A stretch of DNA of 64,000 nt from Streptomyces rugosispiralis (GCF_024505145.1 NZ_JANIAA010000009.1:1-64000); one strand, 5' to 3'; positions 51,686-61,385 are shown, numbered from the stretch's first letter. A program made the numbers and translations. The notes: generated by a model not told the origin, from the letters alone.

Positions 51686-52915
51686 CTATGGCCGGTTGTC
51701 CTGGTTTGCCCCGGCCGGGGAGCGATTCCGGTCCACCGCTTCGGGGATCTCGTCCACCGCTTCGGGGATCTCGTCCGCCCCTTCGGGGACTCGGTCGGTC
51801 CCTTCGGCGGTTTGGTGCTCGGGCGTCCGGCCGGGGTGGGAAGCCCGTACCCCGCCCGCCGGAACCCGGGCCCGCTGGGTCACCCCGATGCACACCAGCA
51901 CCGCGACGGCGGCGATCGGGGCGGCGGGGGTCAGCGTCTCGCCGAGCAGCAGCACCGACCACACCAGGGTGAGCAGCGGCTGGGCCAGTTGGAGCTGGCT
52001 GGCCCTGGCCACCCCGATGGCGGCCATCCCCCGATACCAGACCACCAGGCCCACGAACTGCGAACCGACCGCCAGCCACAGCAGCCCGGCCACCGCGCGG
52101 CCGCCGAGGTGGACGTCCTCGCCCGCCAGCGCGAGCACCGCGCCCGGCACCGACAGCGGCAGACAGCCCACCAGCGCCCAGCCGATCACCTGCCAGCCCG
52201 GCATATGGCCGGCCAGCCGGCCGCCCTCGGTGTAGCCCGCCGCGCACACCACCAGCGCGCCGAACAGATACAGATCGCCGATGGTGAGCGCCCCGCCGCT
52301 CTGCTGCACCGCGAAGGCGATCACGACCGCGGCCCCGGCCAGCGCCGCCGCCCAGAACACCCGTGAGGGCCGCACCCCGGTCCGTACGGCCGAGAAGGCG
52401 GCGGTGGTGAGCGGCAGCAGACCGCTCACCACCGCCGCGTGCGCGGTGGTGGAGGTCTCCAGGGCGAGCGTGGTCAGCAGCGGAAAGCCCACGACGACCC
52501 CGGCCGCGACGACCAGCAGTCCGGGCCAGTGGCGGCGGTCCGGCACCGGGACCCGCAGGGCGATCAGCGCCCCGCCCGCGATCAGCGCGGCGAGCACCAC
52601 CCGGCAGGTGGTCACCGACCAGGGGCCGAGGCCGGTGAGCGCCCAGGCGGTGGCGGGGAAGGTGAGGGAGAAGGCGGCCACGCCGAGCGCGGCGAGCAGG
52701 GTGCCGGTGCGGAGGGCGAACGGGGTCGGGAGCGCCGGGGCCGCTCTGGCCTCGCCCCGGCCCGGGGCTGGGCCGTTGCCCGAGGCTGGGCCGTTGCCCG
52801 GGGCGAGGTCAATCCCCGGGGCGGGATCGCCGCCGGGTGCGGGGTCGCCACCCGGGGCGGGAGCACCGCTCACCGCTATCGCACTGCCGTCAGTAGCGCT
52901 ATCCTGTGCTGTCAT
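51686..52915 (-). CDS. EamA/DMT-family transporter
   Basis: A 409-residue membrane protein with ten helices in two EamA halves (about 70-330), with typical helix ends such as GVVVGFPLLTTLALETSTTAHAAVVSGLLPL and LQLAQPLLTLVWSVLLLGE. The first 60 residues are a Pro/Gly/Ala-rich repeat (PAPGGD-like) and the last 55 a Glu/Pro repeat (DEIPEAV twice). Its ATG at 52915-52913 overlaps, on the opposite strand, the ATG of the divergent MocR gene. A -10 box TACGCT (52926-52921) five bases upstream implies a leaderless transcript. MocR-linked EamA transporters usually export amino acids or vitamins; the substrate is unknown. Confidence 0.87.
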   Translation of the reverse strand: MTAQDSATDGSAIAVSGAPAPGGDPAPGGDPAPGIDLAPGNGPASGNGPAPGRGEARAAPALPTPFALRTGTLLAALGVAAFSLTFPATAWALTGLGPWSVTTCRVVLAALIAGGALIALRVPVPDRRHWPGLLVVAAGVVVGFPLLTTLALETSTTAHAAVVSGLLPLTTAAFSAVRTGVRPSRVFWAAALAGAAVVIAFAVQQSGGALTIGDLYLFGALVVCAAGYTEGGRLAGHMPGWQVIGWALVGCLPLSVPGAVLALAGEDVHLGGRAVAGLLWLAVGSQFVGLVVWYRGMAAIGVARASQLQLAQPLLTLVWSVLLLGETLTPAAPIAAVAVLVCIGVTQRARVPAGGVRASHPGRTPEHQTAEGTDRVPEGADEIPEAVDEIPEAVDRNRSPAGANQDNRP

Positions 52916-52926
52916 GCAACAGCGTA
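52900..52926. promoter_or_regulatory. Interlocked divergent leaderless promoters and candidate MocR operator
   Basis: TATCCT (52900-52905) is the -10 box for the MocR gene and lies inside the EamA coding sequence. TACGCT on the minus strand (52926-52921) is the -10 box for EamA and lies inside the MocR coding sequence. Between them GCTGT (52908-52912) and ACAGC (52919-52923) form an inverted repeat centred on the overlapping start codons. Confidence 0.55.
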
Positions 52927-54368
52927 GCAGTGTGGCCGAACTCGCGGAATCGCTGCGGAAGGACCTGGACCGCTACTCACCCGGAGAGAAGCTGCCGCCC
53001 AGCCGGGCCCTGGTCGAGCGCCACCGGGTGAGCCCGGTGACCGTCTCCCGCGCCCTCGCCGCGCTGGTCGCCGAAGGGCTGGTGGTCACCCGCCCCGGCG
53101 CCGGTGCCTTCCGCGCCGACCGGCCGCGGGCCGGGGTGCCGCGGCCGGGCGACACCTCCTGGCAGGAGGTCGCGCTGAGCGTGGAGACGGCCGGTGAGTC
53201 GGTGCCGCGCTCGGTGGACGCCTCCGGCGTCCTGGCCACGCTCGCCACCCTGCCGCCCGGGATCCTGGAGTTCAACGGCGGCTATCTGCACTCCTCCCTC
53301 CAGCCCGAACGGGCGCTGGCCGCCGCCCTGGCCCGCGCCGGGCGGCGGCCCGGCGCCTGGGACCGCCCGCCGGTGGAGGGCCTGCCCGAGCTGCGCGCCT
53401 GGTTCGCCCGCGAGATCGGCGGCCCGGCCGGGGCCCTCGGCGCCTCCGACGTCCTGGTCACCGCGGGCGGCCAGTCCGCGCTCACCTGCGCGCTGCGTGC
53501 GCTCGCGCCGCCCGGCGCGCCCGTCCTCGTCGAGTCCCCCACCTACCCCGGCATGCTCGCCGCCGCCCGCGCCTCCGGGCTGCGCCCCGTCCCGGTCCCG
53601 GTGGACGCCGACGGGGTGCGCCCCGAACTGCTCGCCGAGGCGCTGCGGGCGACCGGCGCCCGGGTCTTCGTCTGCCAGCCGCTGTTCCAGAACCCCACCG
53701 GCGCGACGCTCTCCGCCGGGCGCCGCCGCGAGGTGCTCGCGATCGTCCGCGAGGCGGGCGCGTTCGTGGTGGAGGACGACTTCGCGCGCCGGCTCGTCCA
53801 CGAGGACGCGGCCCCGCTGCCCGCCACCCTCGCCGCCGACGACCCCGACGGGGCCGTGGTCCACGTCTGCTCGCTCACCAAGGCCACCTCGCCCAGCCTG
53901 CGGGTGGGCGCGCTCGCGGCCCGCGGCCCCGCGCTGGAGCGGCTGCGGGCGATCCAGGTCGTCGACAGCTTCTTCGTGGCCCGCCCGCTCCAGGAGACCG
54001 CGCTGGAACTCGTCGGCGCGCCCTCCTGGCCCCGCCATCTGCGTACCGTGGCGGCCGAGCTGCACATCCGCCGCGAGGCGCTCGTCACCGCCGTACGGCG
54101 GGAGCTGCCCGCGCTGGAGCTGCGCCATGTCCCGCCCGGCGGCTACCACCTGTGGCTGCGGCTGCCCCAGGGCACCGACGAGGCCGCCCTGGCCTCCGCC
54201 GCGCTGCGCGCCGGGGTCGCCGTCGCCCCCGGCCGCCCGTACTTCTGCGCCGAACCGCCCGCGCCGCATGTGCGGCTGAGCTTCGCGTCGGTGGCGGGTA
54301 CCGGTGAACTGGCCGAGGGGGCGCGGCGGTTGCGCACCGCGTGCGAGGAGGTGCTGGCGGGGGCATAG
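52914..54368 (+). CDS. MocR-family regulator (GntR wHTH fused to aminotransferase domain)
   Basis: A 484-residue MocR protein. The N-terminal winged helix (about 1-70) has PPSRALVERHRVSPVTVSRALAALVAEGLV; after a linker comes a fold-type I aminotransferase domain with VLVTAGGQSALTCALRAL, FQNPTGATLS, VVEDDFARRL and the PLP lysine in SLTKATSPSLRVG (about 323). The PLP site is intact, so it probably senses PLP or an amino acid through an aldimine. It starts at ATG 52914, sharing bases with the divergent EamA start, and there is no ribosome site. It should control that transporter and itself. Confidence 0.9.
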   Translation: MQQRSSVAELAESLRKDLDRYSPGEKLPPSRALVERHRVSPVTVSRALAALVAEGLVVTRPGAGAFRADRPRAGVPRPGDTSWQEVALSVETAGESVPRSVDASGVLATLATLPPGILEFNGGYLHSSLQPERALAAALARAGRRPGAWDRPPVEGLPELRAWFAREIGGPAGALGASDVLVTAGGQSALTCALRALAPPGAPVLVESPTYPGMLAAARASGLRPVPVPVDADGVRPELLAEALRATGARVFVCQPLFQNPTGATLSAGRRREVLAIVREAGAFVVEDDFARRLVHEDAAPLPATLAADDPDGAVVHVCSLTKATSPSLRVGALAARGPALERLRAIQVVDSFFVARPLQETALELVGAPSWPRHLRTVAAELHIRREALVTAVRRELPALELRHVPPGGYHLWLRLPQGTDEAALASAALRAGVAVAPGRPYFCAEPPAPHVRLSFASVAGTGELAEGARRLRTACEEVLAGA

Positions 54369-54379
54369 CCGGTGCCCGC

Positions 54380-54540
54380 CGGCTCTTGGCGCCTGCGGCG
54401 GGCTGCTCCCCTCCCCGGCACCTGACGATATGCGGCTCCGCCACGTGGGGGCTACGCCCCAGACCCCGGGGCGGGGTTGTGCCCCAGGTCCCGGGGTGGG
54501 GTTGCGCCCCGGATCCCGGAGCGAGGCTGCGCCCTCTCTC
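54380..54540 (-). repeat. Dispersed intergenic repeat family, locus C (inverted)
   Basis: The reverse strand carries the core GGCGGAGCCGCATATCG (54442-54426) with the same flanks as loci A and B, followed by several GGGGTTGCGCCCC-type degenerate repeats. It fills most of the 361-base gap between the MocR gene and the next; no gene is visible in the rest. Confidence 0.8.
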
Positions 54541-54717
54541 TCAGCATCGCTGTGCGGCACGGCCCCGCGCCCCACGGACCGCGCCGCATCCTGCCCGCCA
54601 CCCGCGATGCGCGCGGTGTTCATGAGACGGCCGCTTCGAGCCGTCCGGTGACCCGGCGCACACCGAAAGGCGCTGCTCTTCTCCTGGTTACGGGTCCTGC
54701 GGCCGCGGCCGTGACCT

Positions 54718-54723
54718 TACGAT
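54718..54723 (+). promoter_or_regulatory. -10 box of a leaderless promoter
   Basis: TACGAT lies six bases before the ATG at 54730, and no ribosome site is present, so transcription probably starts at or next to the ATG. Confidence 0.45.
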
Positions 54724-54729
54724 GCCGGG

Positions 54730-55302
54730 ATGACGTTTCGGCTGACGCTGGTCGCCGCCGGTCGCAGTTCCTCCCGGTTGGGGGAGCGCTTCGGTGACGA
54801 CCGGCCGCTGGATCCGGAGGGCCGGCTCGCCGCCGAGCGCGCGGCCCCCGGGCTGCTGCCGCTGGCCGCGGCCGAGCTGCGCTACTGCTCGCCGTCGACC
54901 CGCAGCCGCGAGACCGGTGACGCGCTGGGCTTCACGCCACTGGTCCAACTCGCCTTGCGCGACTGCGACATGGGCCGCTGGGCGGGCCGCTCCCTCGCCG
55001 ATGTGATGGCGCGCGAACCCACGGAGGTGGACGCCTGGCTCGGCGATCCGCGCTCCGCACCGCACGGCGGGGAGTCGCTGCACGCGTTCATCATGCGGAT
55101 CGGCGGCTGGCTGGACACCCGCCCGGCCGAGGACCACGCCAAGATGGTGGCCGTGGCCGACCCCGGGGTGGTCCGCGCCGCCCTGATGTACGCGATCAAG
55201 GCGCCGCCGCACTGCTACTGGAACGTCGACATCCGGCCGCTCTCCACGGTCACCCTCACCGGCCGGGCGGGCGAGTGGCGGCTGCGCGTGGACGGTGCGT
55301 GA
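54730..55302 (+). CDS. Histidine-phosphatase-fold protein lacking the catalytic histidines
   Basis: A 190-residue member of the phosphoglycerate-mutase-like superfamily. The order of elements is right: an N-terminal strand LTLVAAGRSS where active enzymes have LVRHGE, then SPSTRSRETGDALG with the second phosphate-binding Arg kept, PHGGES with the acidic residue kept, and VAVADPGVVRAAL where active enzymes have SHGGVIRAAL. So both the phospho-acceptor His (RHG to AAG) and the second His (HGG to DPG) are lost. It is unlikely to be a phosphatase, and may be a binding or regulatory pseudoenzyme. Full length and frame are otherwise normal. Confidence 0.8.
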   Translation: MTFRLTLVAAGRSSSRLGERFGDDRPLDPEGRLAAERAAPGLLPLAAAELRYCSPSTRSRETGDALGFTPLVQLALRDCDMGRWAGRSLADVMAREPTEVDAWLGDPRSAPHGGESLHAFIMRIGGWLDTRPAEDHAKMVAVADPGVVRAALMYAIKAPPHCYWNVDIRPLSTVTLTGRAGEWRLRVDGA

Positions 55303-55326
55303 CAGCGGGGCGCGGCGGGCCTCCGC

Positions 55327-55689
55327 TCACGGCGTGAGCTCCTCGGCCGGCGGATCCATCAGCGGCCCGTCGTGCCACGTACCGTCGGCACCGCGCTCGT
55401 AGGACCGCCTGACACCGACGGGGCCGTAAACCGGCCTTGCCGTGAGCCGGTCTTGCCGTGAGCCGGTCTTGCCGTGAGCCGGTCTTGCCGTGAGCCGGTC
55501 TTGCCGTAAGCCGGCCTTGCCGTAAGCGCGGATCGTGGCCGGCGATCGCACCGCCGCCGCCACCAGGCCCGCGCGACCCCGCCGGCGCGCGTGCACCGCG
55601 GGCGTGGCGCGGACCGCGGCCAGGGAGGGAACATCGGAAGGGACGGCGGGGCGCGGCACCACCCGCGCGTCCCGCGGAGTCAACGGCAT
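55327..55689 (-). CDS. Doubtful repeat-built small protein divergent from icd
   Basis: This 120-codon frame starts at ATG 55689. Its ends look protein-like (N-terminal MPLTPRDARVVPRPAVPSD, C-terminal SYERGADGTWHDGPLMDPP), but the middle is produced by the 16-bp array at 55431-55526, which reads as a 16-residue unit beginning KTGSRQDRL in successive frames. It could be a real gene interrupted by an array of 96 bases, a length that keeps the frame, or an accidental opening. No ribosome site is clear. The flanking 55527-55821 holds no other candidate. Confidence 0.3.
   Translation of the reverse strand: MPLTPRDARVVPRPAVPSDVPSLAAVRATPAVHARRRGRAGLVAAAVRSPATIRAYGKAGLRQDRLTARPAHGKTGSRQDRLTARPVYGPVGVRRSYERGADGTWHDGPLMDPPAEELTP
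55431..55526 (+). repeat. Six copies of a 16-bp tandem repeat
   Basis: CCGGTCTTGCCGTGAG-type unit, six head-to-tail copies; the outermost copies differ by one or two bases. It lies in the gap between the pseudo-phosphatase and isocitrate dehydrogenase genes. Confidence 0.92.
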
Positions 55690-55779
55690 GGACGGGACGG
55701 TCCCGTCGAAGCGCGTGCCGTGACCAGGGCGCGGCTTTCTGCCCAGGGCCCTTTCGGGAAAGCACTCGGCACCGGATAT

Positions 55780-55791
55780 CTTGATGTCGAG
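55780..55791. promoter_or_regulatory. Candidate operator upstream of isocitrate dehydrogenase
   Basis: CTTGATGTCGAG is an imperfect palindrome (CTYGA-N2-TCRAG) in an AT-rich pocket 31 bases before the icd start, where a repressor would cover the promoter. The binding protein is unknown. Confidence 0.4.
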
Positions 55792-55821
55792 CAATGTTGC
55801 AGACGTGGAGCGGAGCACCCG

Positions 55822-58041
<2,220 letters not shown>

Positions 58042-58080
58042 CCCGCCAGGCGCGCGTGACGCGTCACCGCACCGCACCAC

Positions 58081-58117
58081 ACCGCCCCCGGCCGGCATTC
58101 GCCCGGCCGGGGGCGGT
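58081..58117. terminator. Bidirectional terminator after icd
   Basis: ACCGCCCCCGGCCGG pairs perfectly with CCGGCCGGGGGCGGT around a seven-base loop, between icd (ends 58041) and the convergent TetR gene (ends 58153). Confidence 0.85.
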
Positions 58118-58152
58118 CCCTGTTCTGCCCGGAGGACCGGTGGAACAGTTCC

Positions 58153-58740
58153 TCACGTACGCCGAGAAGGCGAGGCGACTTCCCAGGCCGCCTCGATCAT
58201 CCGGAAGATCTCGTCCACCGCGGCCTCCGGCTCGGCCGCCTCACGGGCCAGCGCATAGGCGTCGATCACGAACCTCGCGATGGTCCGGCAGGCCGTCGTG
58301 GTCTGCGACCGGCCGGGATCGGCGGCGATGGCCGTCGCCAGCGACTCCGCGTGGCGCAGCCTCATCGACTCCTCGTACTCCCGCAGGGCGGGTGATCCCT
58401 CGATCATGTGCCAGATCGGGGCGGCGCCGTCCGCCGTGCAATGCCGCACCAGGGCGTGGACCTCGCGGCGCAGCGCGGGGAGGAGCGGCTCGTCCGGCGC
58501 CCGGTCGGTGACCGCCTGCGCGAGGCGTCGCTCGAAGTCCTGGTCCTGCTCGAACACCAGGGCCTCTTTCGAGGCGAAGTGGGAGAAGAGCGTGGTGACG
58601 GCCACATCGGCCTCGGCGGCCACCTCACGGATGCCCACCGCGTCGTACCCGCGCTCCAGGAAGAGCCGCAGGGCGGTATCGGCGATCTTCTGGCGGGTCG
58701 CGGCCTTCTTGCGCTCACGGCGTCCGGACGGCACGGTCAT
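58153..58740 (-). CDS. TetR-family regulator
   Basis: A 195-residue TetR protein: N-terminal helix-turn-helix (about 14-60; TRQKIADTALRLFLERGYDAVGIREVAAEADVAVTTLFSHFASKEALV) and an all-helical ligand domain. It starts at ATG 58740. It is divergent from a quinone-oxidoreductase-like gene across a 121-base gap loaded with repeated TAACGGTTA-type sites, so it probably represses that gene and itself. The inducer is unknown; electrophiles or quinones are plausible from the target enzyme. Confidence 0.9.
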   Translation of the reverse strand: MTVPSGRRERKKAATRQKIADTALRLFLERGYDAVGIREVAAEADVAVTTLFSHFASKEALVFEQDQDFERRLAQAVTDRAPDEPLLPALRREVHALVRHCTADGAAPIWHMIEGSPALREYEESMRLRHAESLATAIAADPGRSQTTTACRTIARFVIDAYALAREAAEPEAAVDEIFRMIEAAWEVASPSRRT

Positions 58741-58767
58741 GGACTCACGCTATCAGCTGCGAATGCG

Positions 58768-58845
58768 TAACGGTTATCTAATCCTAGCAGTTCTCAAACT
58801 CTAGCGGGTCTCAAACCATAACGGCTCTGAAATCCTAACGGTTAG
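58768..58845. promoter_or_regulatory. Operator cluster between TetR and oxidoreductase genes
   Basis: TAACGGTTA occurs at 58768-58776 and within the perfect palindrome CTAACGGTTAG at 58835-58845. Between them four imperfect direct repeats of about 18 bases (ending in CTAGCAG, CTAGCGG, CATAACGG and CCTAACGG) fill the space. The region is AT-rich. Confidence 0.65.
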
Positions 58846-58861
58846 TGTTACGGTCGGTCGC

Positions 58862-59755
58862 ATGAAGAGAGTGAGCTTCGCCGAGTTCGGCGGTCCGGAC
58901 GTTCTGCAACTCATAGACGCCGAGGAGCCCCACGCGGGCCCCGGCCAGCTACGCATCGCCGTGCGGGCGGCGGGCGTGAACCCCGTCGACTGGCGGATCC
59001 GTGAAGGCCAGGTACTGGGAGCCCATCCGGTCGAGCTGCCCTCCGGGGTCGGGCTGGACGCCGCCGGGGTGGTGGACGAGGTCGGCGAGGGCGTCGACGG
59101 GGTCGAGGTCGGCGACCGTGTGTTCGGCGAGGGTTCGAGCACCTATGCCGAGTTCGCCGTGGTGTCGGCCTGGGCCCGGATGCCCGAGGGGCTGACGTTC
59201 GAGGAGGCGGCCGGGTACCCCTCCGTGGTGGAGACCGCGCTGCGCGTCATCCGCGAGGTCGGTGTCCGTCCCGGGCAGACGCTGCTGGTCAGCGGTGCGT
59301 CCGGGGGAGTCGGATCGGCGGTGCTGCAGATCGCCCGCGACCGGGGCATCACGGTGATCGGCACGGCCGGGGCCGCGAACCAGGACTATCTGCGCAGCCT
59401 GGGTGCCGTCGCCACGACGTACGGCGAGGGCTGGGTCGAGCGGGTGCGGCGGCTCGGCCAGGTCGACGCGGCTCTCGATCTGGCCGGTTCCGGGGTGATC
59501 CGCGAACTCGTCGAGCTGACCGGGGATCCGCGGAAGGTGATCTCCATCGCCGATCTCGGCGCTCCGGAGCTCGGCGTCCGATTCTCCGGCGTGGCCGGGA
59601 GCGTGCCGGACGCGCTCGCCGAGGCCGTCGACCTCATCTCACGGGGCAAGCTCCACATCCCGGTCGAGAAGTCGTACCCGCTCGCCGAGGCCGCGGCGGC
59701 GCACGTCGACAGCCAGGCCGGTCATACGCGCGGGCGCCGGGTCATCGTCGTCTGA
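58862..59755 (+). CDS. NADP-dependent oxidoreductase, quinone-reductase-like MDR
   Basis: A 297-residue medium-chain reductase without the zinc-ligand insert. It has the GroES-like N-terminal domain (VRAAGVNPVDWRIREGQ, GLDAAGVVDEVGEGV) and the Rossmann motif SGASGGVGSAVLQIARDRGITVIGTA at about 140-165. Such enzymes reduce quinones or enones with NADPH. The start ATG 58862 has no good ribosome site and lies about 12 bases after possible promoter sequence. It is expected to be controlled by the divergent TetR protein. Confidence 0.9.
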   Translation: MKRVSFAEFGGPDVLQLIDAEEPHAGPGQLRIAVRAAGVNPVDWRIREGQVLGAHPVELPSGVGLDAAGVVDEVGEGVDGVEVGDRVFGEGSSTYAEFAVVSAWARMPEGLTFEEAAGYPSVVETALRVIREVGVRPGQTLLVSGASGGVGSAVLQIARDRGITVIGTAGAANQDYLRSLGAVATTYGEGWVERVRRLGQVDAALDLAGSGVIRELVELTGDPRKVISIADLGAPELGVRFSGVAGSVPDALAEAVDLISRGKLHIPVEKSYPLAEAAAAHVDSQAGHTRGRRVIVV

Positions 59756-59763
59756 GCCGTCTC

Positions 59764-59797
59764 CCGCGCGGCCCGGTCTCAGGGCCGGGCCGCGCGG
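59764..59797. terminator. Bidirectional terminator
   Basis: CCGCGCGGCCCGG pairs perfectly with CCGGGCCGCGCGG over an eight-base loop, between the convergent oxidoreductase and second TetR genes. Confidence 0.8.
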
Positions 59798-59839
59798 AAC
59801 TCGTGGCCCTCGAGGGCGGCGAGGACCGTCTGATCGGGC

Positions 59840-60427
59840 TCAGGCGCGGGCGGCTCCCGCTCGAAGGCCGGCGAGTACCGTGCCGAGCAATCGGTCGGTC
59901 AGGTCGTCGTCGGCGTCGATGCCGAGGCAGGAAGAGGATGTCGCCGCGAGTGAGCCCGCGAGGAAGGGCAGGTCCTGCCATCGCGCGTCAGGGTGCATGG
60001 CTCCCGCTTCCTGGGCGCGCTCGCCAATGTGGCGGAGTTGCTCGCGTACTCGCGCCTGGCCGTCGGCATGGGCTTCCGCCGCCGCCCCTGGATGGTCGTT
60101 GAGGAGCTCGAAGAGGCCGCGGTGGCGTGCCTGGTGCTCCACGAGAAGGCGCAGCGCGTCCCGCAGGCCCCGCGCGGGGTCCGCTTCGGCGGCTCGCCGG
60201 AGGCCGTCCTGGACTTCGTCGAGTACGTCACCGAGCACGGCCGAGAGCAGCTCCTCGCGGGAGGCGAAGCGACGGTAGAACGTCGCCTGGCCCAGTCCGG
60301 CACGTCGCACGATCTCGTTCACCGACACCCCCAGGCCCAACTCGGCCACCGCGTGCCGGGCGACCTTGATCAGAAGTTCACGGTTGCGCAGGGCGTCGGC
60401 GCGCGGGGGAGATTCTGCGTCGGGCAT
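59840..60427 (-). CDS. TetR-family regulator
   Basis: A 195-residue TetR protein: helix-turn-helix at about 18-65 (RELLIKVARHAVAELG then EIVRRAGLGQATFYRRFASREELL) and a ligand domain with Ala/Leu-rich helices. It starts at ATG 60427 and is divergent from the SDR gene at 60536. Two matched GGAGA-N5-TCTCC palindromes occupy the gap, so it most likely represses the SDR gene and itself. It is not closely similar to the other TetR protein 1.1 kb away. Confidence 0.9.
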   Translation of the reverse strand: MPDAESPPRADALRNRELLIKVARHAVAELGLGVSVNEIVRRAGLGQATFYRRFASREELLSAVLGDVLDEVQDGLRRAAEADPARGLRDALRLLVEHQARHRGLFELLNDHPGAAAEAHADGQARVREQLRHIGERAQEAGAMHPDARWQDLPFLAGSLAATSSSCLGIDADDDLTDRLLGTVLAGLRAGAARA

Positions 60428-60445
60428 GCCGCCAGCCTACCCCGG

Positions 60446-60503
60446 AATCGGAGAACCCCTCTCCGATTGTGTTAGATTGCAAACGGAGAGAGGTTCTCCG
60501 TTT
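60446..60503. promoter_or_regulatory. Two GGAGA-N5-TCTCC operators and promoter of the SDR gene
   Basis: AATCGGAGA-ACCCC-TCTCCGATT (60446-60468) and AAACGGAGA-GAGGT-TCTCCGTTT (60481-60503) have perfect nine-base arms, the same five-base spacer length and centres 35 bp apart. TTAGAT-like sequence between them (60472-60477) could be the -10 box. Confidence 0.75.
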
Positions 60504-60535
60504 TTTGCCTCGGAAGAGCCGGGAGGGGTGGCGGC

Positions 60536-61303
60536 ATGGGAAGACTTGACGGACGTACGGCGCTGATCACGGGAGGCAGCGAAGGGCTCGGCCGCGCGAT
60601 CGCCACGGCGTTCGCCGCGGAGGGGGCCGACCTGGTGCTGCTCGCCCGCGATCCGGACAAGCTGGCGAAGGCGGCCGGCGAACTGAGCGGCGAGCGGGTC
60701 GCGGTGCGCACCCTCGCCGTGGACCTGGCCGACATGTCGGCGATGTCCGATGCGATCGCCCGGCTCGATGTCGATATCGACATCCTCGTCAACAACGTGG
60801 GCCTGGCCCGCATGAAGCCGCTGGCCGACGTCACGCTCGACGATGTGGAGGCGATGGTGACCTTGAACCTCACCGCGCCCTTCCGCCTCATCCAGCTCCT
60901 GCTGTCCTCTCTTGTCGCGACGCGGGGCACCGTCATCAACATGTCCAGCTACTGGGCCAGCACCATGGTCGCCGACCGCCCCTCCAGCATGTACTCGGCG
61001 ACCAGGGGTGCCATCGAGTCCCTCACCCGTGCCCTCGCCAGCGAGCTGGGCCCCAGCGGCGTGCGGGTCAACGCCATTGCTCCCGGCTCGGTGGCCACAC
61101 CCACCTTCGACCGCCAGTACCTCGGCCCGATGACACCCGGGCAGCGCACCGAGTACGAGGAGTACGTGCGGCGCGCCTACCCCACCGGCCGCATCGGCCG
61201 CATGGAAGAGATCGCGAATGCGGCCCTCTACCTCGCCTCCGACCAGTCGTCCTGGACGACCGGTGTCGTCCTCAAGGTGGACGGGGGCCTCACCCTCCGG
61301 TGA
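60536..61303 (+). CDS. Short-chain dehydrogenase/reductase
   Basis: A 255-residue SDR: TGGSEGLGRAIA cofactor motif, NNVG in place of NNAG, a catalytic Ser in MSSYWA and the catalytic Tyr followed by Arg rather than Lys in MYSATRGAIE. In classical SDRs the motif is YxxxK; here it is YSATR, so the essential lysine is replaced by arginine. The N-terminal GGS and C-terminal SSWTTGVVLKVDGG are normal. Activity may be altered. It starts at ATG 60536 behind GGGAGGGG. It is probably controlled by the divergent TetR. Confidence 0.87.
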   Translation: MGRLDGRTALITGGSEGLGRAIATAFAAEGADLVLLARDPDKLAKAAGELSGERVAVRTLAVDLADMSAMSDAIARLDVDIDILVNNVGLARMKPLADVTLDDVEAMVTLNLTAPFRLIQLLLSSLVATRGTVINMSSYWASTMVADRPSSMYSATRGAIESLTRALASELGPSGVRVNAIAPGSVATPTFDRQYLGPMTPGQRTEYEEYVRRAYPTGRIGRMEEIANAALYLASDQSSWTTGVVLKVDGGLTLR

Positions 61304-61330
61304 CGAGCCCCGCGGCTTTCCGGCCACCTT

Positions 61331-61359
61331 TTGCATAAAGCTGTCATCAAACGTATAGT
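61331..61359 (+). promoter_or_regulatory. Promoter of the arg operon
   Basis: TTGCAT (61331-61336) and TATAGT (61354-61359) are separated by exactly 17 bases, an unusually consensus-like sigma-70 promoter for this organism. The 40-base AT-rich region around it, TTTTGCATAAAGC and onward, is where ArgR boxes lie in other Streptomyces argC promoters. Confidence 0.7.
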
Positions 61360-61385
61360 CATGCCATCATCTAGGGAGGACGACG

